48,321 bases of DNA, taken from NCBI GenBank assembly GCA_016235455.1, contig JACRKZ010000002.1:1-48321 (forward strand), given 5' to 3'. Positions 41,769 to 48,321 of this stretch are shown here, piece by piece (the first letter of the stretch is position 1; each line of letters begins with the position of its first letter). Source of the stretch: Armatimonadota bacterium. Its GTDB lineage: Bacteria > Armatimonadota > UBA10988. A model generated the notes under the pieces. That model was not told where the DNA came from, did no database searches, and was given only the letters and a program-made list of their open reading frames with translations. Made by a program: the position numbers and the translations under genes.

Positions 41769-42452
41769 ATGACCCCTATTCGACGCGGCCCCGCGCGGCC
41801 GGCGTTCACGCTGATAGAGCTGCTGGTAGCCATGGCAATTATCGCCATCCTGGCCACCATCCTGTTCCCTGTCTTCGCCCAGGCGCGCGAGAAGGCGCGT
41901 CAGACGGCCTGTCTCTCCAATCTCAAGCAACTGGGGCTGGCCACCGAGGCCTATGCCCAGGACTACGATGAGCGACTGCCTGTACTACAGACCATCTGGC
42001 CGGGCCGGGTACAGGCGCCGGAAGGCGACCTCGACGGCGCCCTTTCACCGCTGACGGTGCTGGCGCCGTATGTCCGGGCCGCCGGCGTGTTCGTCTGCCC
42101 CAGCCTGCGGCGCGCGCTGCCCACGGGTGGGGCGCGGCCGCGGATGACCTATGTCTTCTACGGTGCCGACCTGCTGGAGCGCAGCTACGGCTGGCCGCCG
42201 GGCTGGGCGCCGCCGGGTATGTCGTCGCAGGCCTGGGAGGTGTTCGACGGCCAGCCCATCGGCACCGCCATCGACCACAGCGGCGGGGTCGGCGACGTGG
42301 CCGAGCGCGTCATGGTGCGCGACTCCGTGGTCGTCGCGGGCAACACCGTCGAATGGCCGCATCAGGAGGCGCTGGACTACCTGTATGCCGACGGCCACGC
42401 CAAGGTCAAGCGCCCGGCTGGCCATGGCGGGTTCATCGACTACGGGTTCTGA
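41769..42452 (+). CDS. Prepilin-type protein with C-terminal DGH motif (DUF1559-like)
   Basis: 227 residues, ATG 41769 six bases after GGAGG (41758-41762). The class III signal [18 protein letters not shown] has cleavage before Phe and Glu at +5, and ends in [15 protein letters not shown]. The globular part follows ([30 protein letters not shown]) and ends with [13 protein letters not shown]. It would be processed by a prepilin peptidase and assembled as a pseudopilin or surface protein. Such proteins are greatly expanded in Armatimonadota and Planctomycetes. The small glycosidase gene follows after 99 bp. Confidence 0.88.
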   Translation: MTPIRRGPARPAFTLIELLVAMAIIAILATILFPVFAQAREKARQTACLSNLKQLGLATEAYAQDYDERLPVLQTIWPGRVQAPEGDLDGALSPLTVLAPYVRAAGVFVCPSLRRALPTGGARPRMTYVFYGADLLERSYGWPPGWAPPGMSSQAWEVFDGQPIGTAIDHSGGVGDVAERVMVRDSVVVAGNTVEWPHQEALDYLYADGHAKVKRPAGHGGFIDYGF

Positions 42453-42524
42453 GCCGTTTCCGGCCGATTCGCTCGTGGGTTTGACCGTTCCCATCGCCGC
42501 TGGTGCGACCGCGCTCGCAGCGTC

Positions 42525-42530
42525 TACAAT
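42525..42530 (+). promoter_or_regulatory. -10 element before the propeller glycosidase gene
   Basis: TACAAT lies 21 bases before the ATG at 42552, with AGGAC as ribosome site between. No good -35 is seen. Confidence 0.35.
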
Positions 42531-42551
42531 GGACGCACAGGACGTACGACC

Positions 42552-43529
42552 ATGGGCTTCTGGGATCGATTCGGCGACGACTACCGTCGCAACTGCCTGG
42601 CTTGGCGCCATGCGGCGCGCAATCCGGTCATTCCCGCCGCGGGTGACACCTGGAAGTGCTGCTGGACAGCCAATCCCGACGTCCTCGAATTTGGCGGGAG
42701 ACGACTGCTCTACTACCGCGGCAATGGTGTGCTCCCTGGCTCCGACGGTCAGCGCCACGACCGCCTGGCCGTGGCCGAACTGGTCAGTGTGGCGGCACAC
42801 GCCTTCGAGTACCGCGACCTGGCCGACGGTCAGCCCATCGTCGATGTCGGCGCGCCAGGCTCGTTCGACTGCCACCACGCGCTCGATCCCGCGGCGGCGG
42901 TGTTCGGCGGCGAGGTGCTGCTGTACTACTCGGCCATCGGCGATGGGCCAGACCGGGTCGGCCTGGCGCGCAGCCGCGACGGCGAACACTTCGAGAAGGT
43001 GGGCTGTGTGCTCACCGGCCGCGCACCCGAGGTGGTGGTGCGCGACGGCCACGTGCACATGCTCTACCAGCTCGTGGACGACCAGGGGCGGTACGAGCTG
43101 CACCTGGCGCGCTCGGCCGACGGCCTGCAGTTCGAGCGCGTATCGGAGCGGCCAGTCTTCGCCAAGGCGCCGGCCCCCGCTTGGGACAGCTTCGACGTGG
43201 CCACCGGCCGGGTGTTCGTCGAAGAGGGCTGGTACTACCTGATCTATGGCGGCAGCGCGTCGCTGGTCGACCAGCCGGACTACTTCGGGGTGGCCCGTTC
43301 GCGCGACCTGCTGACCTGGGAACGCCATCCCGGCAATCCCATCTTCGGCTGCGGCCCGCGCGGCAGCGAGGACGGCGGCGCCATCTGGTTCCCGGCGCTG
43401 ATCGAGGCCGAGGACTGCTACGCGCTACTCTACGAGGGCAGCCGCGGCAACTACCAGTTCGACCTGTCATCGCAGATCTGCCTGGCCACGCTGGCCAAGG
43501 GCGCGCTGCGCGCGGCAGGCGCGACGTAG
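42552..43529 (+). CDS. Five-bladed beta-propeller glycosidase-like protein (GH43/GH130-like), cytosolic
   Basis: 325 residues, ATG 42552. Repeated propeller-blade features include NPVIPAAGDTWKCCWTANPD, RRLLYYRGNG, EVLLYYSAIGD with GLARSRDGEHFE, HVHMLYQLVDD with HLARSADGLQFE, and WYYLIYGGS with GVARSRDLLTWE. It closes with GAIWFPALIEAEDCYALLYE. This layout is shared by GH32, GH43, GH62, GH68 and GH130 enzymes; I cannot assign one. No signal peptide, so a cytosolic enzyme on small glycosides (hydrolase or phosphorylase) is likely. Confidence 0.75.
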   Translation: MGFWDRFGDDYRRNCLAWRHAARNPVIPAAGDTWKCCWTANPDVLEFGGRRLLYYRGNGVLPGSDGQRHDRLAVAELVSVAAHAFEYRDLADGQPIVDVGAPGSFDCHHALDPAAAVFGGEVLLYYSAIGDGPDRVGLARSRDGEHFEKVGCVLTGRAPEVVVRDGHVHMLYQLVDDQGRYELHLARSADGLQFERVSERPVFAKAPAPAWDSFDVATGRVFVEEGWYYLIYGGSASLVDQPDYFGVARSRDLLTWERHPGNPIFGCGPRGSEDGGAIWFPALIEAEDCYALLYEGSRGNYQFDLSSQICLATLAKGALRAAGAT

Positions 43530-43654
43530 GACGTTCGCCGTGCGACTCGGGACCGTGTAGCCGACCCGTGTGCCCGGCCGCGCAGTCCACCGACCTGTGG
43601 CCAACAGCCCACGTCCCAGAAGGACTTCGCTCCGCGGTGTCGTATCATAGGTGC

Positions 43655-44194
43655 GTGGCAACCACCCTTGACCAGGTCATCGACTACCTGCAGCACGACA
43701 ACTGGCGGTTCCGTCTGGACACCGACAGTGATCTGATCGTGTGCCGTGGCGAAGGCGCCAACGGGCGTTGGCCGATCGAGGTGCGGCTGTCGGAGGACGG
43801 CCACTGCCTGCATCTGCGCGTGCCCAAGGTGGTCTCCCTGGGCGAGTCGCCGCACGTGCCCACGTTGCTGGCCTCACTGCTGGAACTGCATTTCCGGCTG
43901 AAGCTGGGCCGATTCGGGCTGGATCCCAGCGATGGCGAGGTGGACTGCGAGGTGGTCGTGCCTTTGGAGGACGCGCCGCTGACCTTCCGCCAGTTCCGCC
44001 GTTCCATCGGCACGCTGTTGCTGCTGGTGGATCAACAGGCACCGCGGTTGCGCGCGCTGCTGGCCACGGGCCGCGACCCCGACCGCGACGATGAGCAACA
44101 GCAGTTCGACCGCTTCCTGGACGAGTTGGCGCGCGCCATGGGCCTCACGCGCGAGGCGCTGGCCCGCCGCCTGGCTGAGGATGGCCCGGCGTGA
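43655..44194 (+). CDS. YbjN/type III secretion chaperone-like fold protein
   Basis: 179 residues, GTG start at 43655. TATCAT (43643-43648) sits so close that the transcript could begin at the GTG. The sequence TTLDQVIDYLQHDNWRFRLD, IEVRLSEDGHCLHLRVPKV, LLASLLELHFRLKLGRFGLD and FRQFRRSIGTLLLLVDQQAP fits YbjN-like proteins, a fold related to secretion chaperones and found in sensory or stress contexts. The C-terminus (about 145-179) is a charged helix. It is followed after 10 bp by a gene of unknown function. Function unknown. Confidence 0.65.
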   Translation: MATTLDQVIDYLQHDNWRFRLDTDSDLIVCRGEGANGRWPIEVRLSEDGHCLHLRVPKVVSLGESPHVPTLLASLLELHFRLKLGRFGLDPSDGEVDCEVVVPLEDAPLTFRQFRRSIGTLLLLVDQQAPRLRALLATGRDPDRDDEQQQFDRFLDELARAMGLTREALARRLAEDGPA

Positions 44195-44204
44195 GGAGAC
44201 GTAC

Positions 44205-44837
44205 ATGAACCCGATACTAAGTCGGCTGCGCCATCTGCCACCGCCGCTGGTGGATGGGCGAGCCACCCATTGTGCGCTGACTGCCGTGGGCGGCCGCATC
44301 TGCTTCACCGAGCCCAACCAGGCCATCAACCAGCGCCGACGCGCCGGCCTGCGCCGACGCGCCAAGTGGCTGGCTGGCGCCGCCGCCAGCCTGACTGCCG
44401 CCGCGCGCTGGAGCGGTCCGCTGCGCGGTGCGGCCGGTCTGGCCGGCGCGGTCTTCTCGCTGGCCGCGGCCGACGGGCTGGGCCGTGACCTGGGCCGCGG
44501 CCGCCGGCCGCACGAGTACGCGGTGATCGACGCCGTGCGCGGCGAGGTGGACCTGCGCGCGCCCGACGGCTGGACCATCACCGCGCCACTGCACGATGTG
44601 CGTGCCTTCCTCATCGTCATCGACGACGAAGCGCACCGCTGCCACCTGGGCATGGTCATGTCCGATGGCGGCTACCTGCCCTGGCTGACGACGCACGATC
44701 CCCGGCCGGCCAACGCGCTGTGCTGGGTGTTCGGCCACCTCACCGGCATCGCCGCCTTGCGGCTGCACGGCAGCCTGCCCCTGGTGCCCCAGTGGCCGGC
44801 GCAAGCGCAGCCCATCGACGCGCCGACGCCACTCTAG
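44205..44837 (+). CDS. Protein of unknown function
   Basis: 210 residues, ATG 44205 six bases after GAGGAG. The N-terminal half has a basic stretch (NQRRRAGLRRRAKWL) and an Ala/Gly-rich hydrophobic region (about 62-90), possibly one or two membrane helices. The C-terminal half is an alpha/beta domain (YAVIDAVRGEVDLRAPDGW, VRAFLIVIDDEAHRCHLGM, NALCWVFGHLTGIAAL). I do not recognise the family. It lies 10 bp after the YbjN-like gene and 22 bp before the large glycosidase, so the three are probably co-transcribed. Confidence 0.65.
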   Translation: MNPILSRLRHLPPPLVDGRATHCALTAVGGRICFTEPNQAINQRRRAGLRRRAKWLAGAAASLTAAARWSGPLRGAAGLAGAVFSLAAADGLGRDLGRGRRPHEYAVIDAVRGEVDLRAPDGWTITAPLHDVRAFLIVIDDEAHRCHLGMVMSDGGYLPWLTTHDPRPANALCWVFGHLTGIAALRLHGSLPLVPQWPAQAQPIDAPTPL

Positions 44838-44859
44838 CCTACGCTCCCGAGGACCCGCC

Positions 44860-47034
44860 ATGTTGCCGATGACCACCTGTCTGGCCCGCCTGGGCAGCCG
44901 CTTCAGCCTCCAATTCGACCCCGTGCGCCGGCATGTGCTGTACGGCGCGGTCGGCCTGTTCCATCAGACCGAGAGCCAGCTCCTGGTCGAACTGCGCGAT
45001 GCCGCCGGCGTCAGCCAGGCCTTCCCCTTCGCCGGCGACCGGCCGGGGTTCGACCTGCTGCAGCAGCGCCAGACGCTGACTCGCCTGGCACTCGACGGCC
45101 ACAGCCTGCGCACCGGCGCCAAGGTCGAGATGGAGGTCGTGGCGCCATTCCTGCCCGGCGACCTGCGCCTGTCGCTGGCGCCGCTCTACCTGTTGCGCGT
45201 CAAGGTGGAGCCCTCGCCCAGCCTGCGCTGGACGGGACCGGACAAGGACGCCGCCCGCCGCGGCACGCTGCGCGTGGCGCTCGACGTGCCGGGCGTTGCC
45301 GTCGAGACCGGCGAGGTGGTCACGCTCAGCTACGATACGGTCATCCAGCACTCGCGCACCACCGGCGAGGGCGGCATCGACCAGGTCAGCGATGGCACGG
45401 CCCGCGGCGTCGCGGAGGATGTGGCGCACTGCCAGGGGCAGGTGGCGCCGATCGACGGCCCGTGGCGCGCGACTGACGGTGGCTTCGAGCTGGACTACGA
45501 CCTGAGCGATGGCCCCGTCGAGGGCTGGCTGGCGCTGACCGGCTGGTTCGCCGACAAGTGCTTCGAGGGCCATCATGCCGCTGGGCCGCTACGCTACGCC
45601 ACGTTGTTTGGCGGCATCGACGAGGTCCTGGCGATGGCGCGCGACGAGCGCGCGCGCATCCTCGCCGCGGCGGACTTCGTGGACGGCCTGATCACCGGCA
45701 GCAGTCTGCCCAAGTCGCTCCAGGACCTGATCGCCTTCTCGTTCCACAGCTTCCTGAGTTGCACCCTCTGGGCCGACCTGGCGGACCGAGACTGGTTCAG
45801 CGTGTGGGAAGGGTCCTGCTGGTACAACTCGACGGTCGATGTGGAGTACAACGACGCGCCGTTCTTCTTCGGCCTGTGGCCCGAGTTGATGGAGCTGATC
45901 TTCTGTGAATGGGAGAGCCACCAGCGGCCGGCCGAGGCCGGCACCTGGCTGGAGCACGACATGGGCGCCGGCTGGACCTGCAACGGCCAGAGCTACCACC
46001 ATCCCATGGAGGTCGAGGAGAACAGCAACTGGCTGCTGATGCTCTATGCCCACGGTGAATGGTGGGGCAAGCCCGAGCTCTATGCCCGCTTCGAAGGGAT
46101 CAACCGCAACCTGGTCGAGTACCTGCTGTGGGCCGACACCACCGGCAACGGCTTCCCCGACCAGGGCACGGCCAACACCATCGACGACGCCACGCCAGCC
46201 GTGCAGTACGGCCGCGACCAGGTCTACCTGGGCGTCAAGCGCCTGGCCGCGCTCTATGCCGCCGCGCGCATGGCCGAGACCATCGAGGACTTCGACCTGG
46301 CCGAGCGCTGCCACGCCGAAGTGACCAAGGCCGTCGACACGCTGCAGGCCGGCTGGCTGGGCGACCACTACCCGGTCTGCCTGGACAAGACCACCACGGG
46401 TCTGCTCGACGCCTGGAGCCACCAGCCCCTGCCCTACGACGAACTGCCCGGCTGGGACGCCTACAGCTTGTACACCACCAATGGCCTGCTGTACCTGCTC
46501 ATGGTCGACGACCTGCCCAACGGGCTGGACCGCGACCTGCTACGGCTCGACGCGATCTCGGCGTACCAGGCGAGCCTGACCGAGTACGGCTGCACCCACT
46601 CCAGCGCCGACCCCGAGCACCTGTGGGTCAGCATGAACCTGTGGCGCGACCAGGCGGCGTCCTATCTGGGCGAGGACCTGTTCGGCACCAGCGAGCGCTA
46701 CTGGTCGATGCAGGTGGCCGCCAACGCCGGCTGCGAGGCCAAGTGTTTCGTCGACACCAGCTACTCGAACAACCTCTGCTTCTACCCGCGCGGCATCGCC
46801 AGCCTGGGCGCCGTGTGGGCCGCCGTCGGGCTGACCGTGCGCGCGGCCGAGAAGGTCATCACCATCGACCCGCCGAGCCGCTGCCGCGTGCCGATCTTGA
46901 CGCATGTCGACTGGGCCGGCCTGCGCGCGCCATGGCTAGAGGCGGAGCCTGGCGAAGATGGTCTGGCCTGGACCATCGAGAACGAGGACCTGCTCGACGG
47001 CTGGGAGGTCGTGGCGCGCATCGACGAGGAGTAG
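44860..47034 (+). CDS. Large (alpha/alpha)-barrel-type glycosidase-like protein (GH52/GH116/DUF4965-like)
   Basis: 724 residues, ATG 44860. The N-terminal 290 residues look like a beta-sandwich (VLYGAVGLFHQTESQLLVEL, FELDYDLSDGPVEGWLALTG). From about 290 a helical toroid follows, with DRDWFSVWEGSCWYNSTVDV, APFFFGLWPELMELIF, EVEENSNWLLMLYAHGEWW, GFPDQGTANTIDDATPAVQ, VYLGVKRLAALYAAARMAE and GWDAYSLYTTNGLLYLL. This two-domain plan and the NTvDvE/DNT-type acidic motifs resemble GH52 xylosidases, GH116 and DUF4965 proteins. I cannot place it firmly in one. No signal peptide, so it is probably cytosolic. A hairpin 12 bp after the stop ends the unit. Confidence 0.7.
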   Translation: MLPMTTCLARLGSRFSLQFDPVRRHVLYGAVGLFHQTESQLLVELRDAAGVSQAFPFAGDRPGFDLLQQRQTLTRLALDGHSLRTGAKVEMEVVAPFLPGDLRLSLAPLYLLRVKVEPSPSLRWTGPDKDAARRGTLRVALDVPGVAVETGEVVTLSYDTVIQHSRTTGEGGIDQVSDGTARGVAEDVAHCQGQVAPIDGPWRATDGGFELDYDLSDGPVEGWLALTGWFADKCFEGHHAAGPLRYATLFGGIDEVLAMARDERARILAAADFVDGLITGSSLPKSLQDLIAFSFHSFLSCTLWADLADRDWFSVWEGSCWYNSTVDVEYNDAPFFFGLWPELMELIFCEWESHQRPAEAGTWLEHDMGAGWTCNGQSYHHPMEVEENSNWLLMLYAHGEWWGKPELYARFEGINRNLVEYLLWADTTGNGFPDQGTANTIDDATPAVQYGRDQVYLGVKRLAALYAAARMAETIEDFDLAERCHAEVTKAVDTLQAGWLGDHYPVCLDKTTTGLLDAWSHQPLPYDELPGWDAYSLYTTNGLLYLLMVDDLPNGLDRDLLRLDAISAYQASLTEYGCTHSSADPEHLWVSMNLWRDQAASYLGEDLFGTSERYWSMQVAANAGCEAKCFVDTSYSNNLCFYPRGIASLGAVWAAVGLTVRAAEKVITIDPPSRCRVPILTHVDWAGLRAPWLEAEPGEDGLAWTIENEDLLDGWEVVARIDEE

Positions 47035-47045
47035 CGGCCGGAATC

Positions 47046-47081
47046 ACGCACGGCCGGCCCTCGAGAGGACCGGCCGTGCGT
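47046..47081. terminator. Hairpin between convergent glycosidase and prepilin genes
   Basis: ACGCACGGCCGG (47046-47057) and CCGGCCGTGCGT (47070-47081) form a perfect 12-bp stem with a 12-base loop. No T-run follows on either strand. Confidence 0.6.
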
Positions 47082-47107
47082 CGCTGCGTTGCTCCTGGCT
47101 CCGCCCC

Positions 47108-47836
47108 TTAGTCGGTGCGGAACCAAGCTTCTGCATTGGGCGACACCGAGCGGCGCAGAGCCACTTGGCTGCCCGAGGCGTCGGCCCAGTTGCCCGGCCC
47201 TTTGTACCACTTCACATGACCGTCCACATGCAGGTAGTTGGCGCCCTCCTGGTGCCGGTAACGGGCGATCAGGTAGTCCGTGTCGTTGGCATTGCCCCAG
47301 GTCATCACCGCGCTGCCCTTGTGCGGCACCACCAGCACCTGCTGCGCCGGATAGTCGATGGAAGCCAGCGTCGCCGCGGGGGTGCCCGCCGACCCGGCCC
47401 GCATCAACTGCTGGTTGGCCGCATAGCCACGGTTGGGCGATGAACCCTTGGTACCGTCCGCCAACGCCTTGTCATAGTCGGGGCACACCCAGACGCCACT
47501 CTTGGCGGTCGCGGTCTGCTGCGTGTTCAGGTTGCCGATGCCCGACTTGATGTACGGCTCGATGCTCGCCTGCCAGATCCAGTTCGAGCCGCCGCCGTAC
47601 GCCCAGTTGGCCAGCGGCAACGTCTCGTCGTAGTCCTGCGTGTACTGCAGCAGAGCGAGACCGATCTGCTTAAGGTTCGACTGGCAACTCGCGCTCCGCG
47701 CTTTGGCGCGCGCCTGCGCAAATACCGGGAACAGTATCGCCGCCAAGATCGCGATGATCGCGATCACCACCAACAACTCGATGAGGGTGAAACCGCCCGC
47801 GCCCGAGCGCCTGGTCCCTACCGTCCTGCTATTCAT
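47108..47836 (-). CDS. Prepilin-type protein with C-terminal DGH motif (DUF1559-like)
   Basis: 242 residues with ATG 47836, preceded by GAGGATGCAGAG. The class III signal [20 protein letters not shown] is followed by [20 protein letters not shown], then [34 protein letters not shown] and the terminal [17 protein letters not shown]. The frame stays open upstream to ATG 48019, which would add 61 residues before the signal; prepilins normally have short leaders, so the short start is preferred. It is paralogous to the prepilin at 41769. A promoter with TTGACA lies about 220 bp upstream, giving a long leader. Confidence 0.88.
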   Translation of the reverse strand: MNSRTVGTRRSGAGGFTLIELLVVIAIIAILAAILFPVFAQARAKARSASCQSNLKQIGLALLQYTQDYDETLPLANWAYGGGSNWIWQASIEPYIKSGIGNLNTQQTATAKSGVWVCPDYDKALADGTKGSSPNRGYAANQQLMRAGSAGTPAATLASIDYPAQQVLVVPHKGSAVMTWGNANDTDYLIARYRHQEGANYLHVDGHVKWYKGPGNWADASGSQVALRRSVSPNAEAWFRTD

Positions 47837-48027
47837 CTCTGCATCCTCGTCGTGTCCCAAGACCCTGTGTCCGCACGCGCGGCGCCCTGCGAAGGCGCCC
47901 GCCACAACGACTTCCGCCCGCGCTCTCAGCGGAAGTCGCGCGTACAACAGCAGGTCGCGCGCCAGCCCGACTGCCTGCTCACCACCTGCCGACCACTGCT
48001 CGCGCGACTCATTGTCCATTTACTCCA

Positions 48028-48067
48028 TCTACTTAGTAGAGATACAACACAAAGGAGCTTGTGTCAA
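48028..48067 (-). promoter_or_regulatory. Promoter with operator-like palindrome upstream of the second prepilin gene
   Basis: On the minus strand TTGACA (48062-48067) and TATCTC (48039-48044) are separated by 17 bp. The inverted repeat TCTACT-T-AGTAGA (48028-48040) overlaps the end of the -10 and the expected start, a typical repressor site position. The leader to ATG 47836 would be about 195 bases, otherwise without clear features. Confidence 0.55.
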
Positions 48068-48114
48068 GGGGCAGGCAAGAATGCGCGCACAGATGGTCAT
48101 GCGGCGCGAGCGGG

Positions 48115-48321
48115 TCAGCGAGCGGCGGCCAGTCTGGCCACCAGCACCGGCGGCACATCGGGCATGTCGTCCCAGCGGCAGCCCGGCCGACCGGCGCCCG
48201 GCGGCAAGGTCGGCTCCAGCAACCCGGTGAGCGCCAGCCCAGCGGCGAAGGCCGGAGCCAGCAGGTCGGTCAGCGAGCGATGGAAGACCCACTGCGCCTC
48301 GGGCTGGCCGACGATGCCTTC
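48115..48321 (-). CDS. C-terminal part of a class I SAM-dependent methyltransferase (partial)
   Basis: An open frame enters from the right window edge and stops at 48115-48117, giving 68 residues. The sequence QWVFHRSLTDLLAPAFAAGL, ALTGLLEPTLPPGAG and WDDMPDVPPVLVARLAAR matches the end of methyltransferase_11/25-type proteins (FHRPL..., LxEP, MPxxPxxLVxR). The catalytic part lies outside the window, so the substrate is unknown. Confidence 0.75.
   Translation of the reverse strand, partial: EGIVGQPEAQWVFHRSLTDLLAPAFAAGLALTGLLEPTLPPGAGRPGCRWDDMPDVPPVLVARLAAAR

Noticed and set aside
47837..48019. Long N-terminal extension of the second prepilin
   Set aside because: Prepilin leaders are short, and ATG 47836 has its own ribosome site; the open upstream frame is expected by chance in GC-rich DNA.
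48029..48292. 87-residue minus-strand reading frame at the right edge
   Set aside because: Low-complexity product; the overlapping partial frame 48115-48321 has a recognisable methyltransferase C-terminus and is in another frame.
1..48321. tRNA, rRNA, insertion sequence, prophage or defence genes
   Set aside because: I checked the intergenic spacers and gene products and found no supportable example.

Overview
The window is GC-rich bacterial chromosome with dense, mostly operonic genes, ATGA/TGATG stop-start overlaps, Shine-Dalgarno sites and a few near-consensus sigma70-type promoters (TTGACA-17/18-TAnnnT). No phage, transposase, CRISPR, tRNA or rRNA was seen. Two prepilin-like proteins carry the FTLIELLV...[13 protein letters not shown] leader followed by a C-terminal DGH motif. 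That type is abundant in Armatimonadota and Planctomycetes-like bacteria. Together with bacillithiol synthesis (BshA), a TrkA-TrkA-KimA potassium locus and many families of unknown function, I favour an Armatimonadota-like or neighbouring uncultivated lineage. This is an inference, not a placement.

Layout. 1-3168 (+): two CNNM/CorC-like CBS proteins and a membrane protein resembling an M48 peptidase that has lost its catalytic residues. 3169-5708 (-): pheA followed by two related methyltransferase-fold proteins, behind a strong promoter. 5893-7715 (+): accD-accA, ending in a long hairpin. 7832-15604 (+): an ECF sigma factor, a zinc-finger anti-sigma factor, four tandem paralogous membrane proteins of an unrecognised family and a small membrane-anchored protein. 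15601-16575 (-): class III cyclase-TPR protein. 16751-19453: hisS, a DUF4321 protein (opposite strand) and a zinc alcohol dehydrogenase. 19586-22783 (+): ABC ATPase, permease and TPR protein. 23069-26353 (+): two TrkA proteins and a KimA-like K+ importer behind a structured leader. 26465-28084 (-): bshA and a lipoyl/subunit-binding-domain protein. 28169-32024 (+): small membrane protein, ribD, ribE, ribBA, ribH. 32053-34445 (+): a broken htrA, a lipoprotein and an RRM protein. 34621-41525 (-): DUF4349 protein, nuoH-nuoI, CPBP protease, heparinase-like protein, sucC. 41769-47034 (+): prepilin, a propeller glycosidase, YbjN-like protein, hypothetical protein and a large (alpha/alpha)-barrel-like glycosidase. 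47108-48321 (-): prepilin and the C-terminus of a methyltransferase.

The main candidate for an undescribed system is 7832-15604. A self-contained ECF sigma/anti-sigma pair is translationally coupled to an array of four divergent paralogs. Each has one N-terminal membrane helix, a TPR-like soluble domain with a near-invariant GWYLLAA block, four C-terminal membrane helices and an almost identical last segment, MDAAAPxRxLP. The array still appears to be evolving: the first member carries an exact in-frame 138-bp tandem duplication of its last membrane helix, and the fourth carries a 7-residue duplication in the TPR-like block.

Other points of interest are the pseudo-M48 protein, the canonical/degenerate methyltransferase pair, the leader of the potassium operon, a cyclase with Ser at the catalytic Asn position, the internally deleted and frameshifted htrA, and several long perfect hairpins without U-tracts at operon ends.
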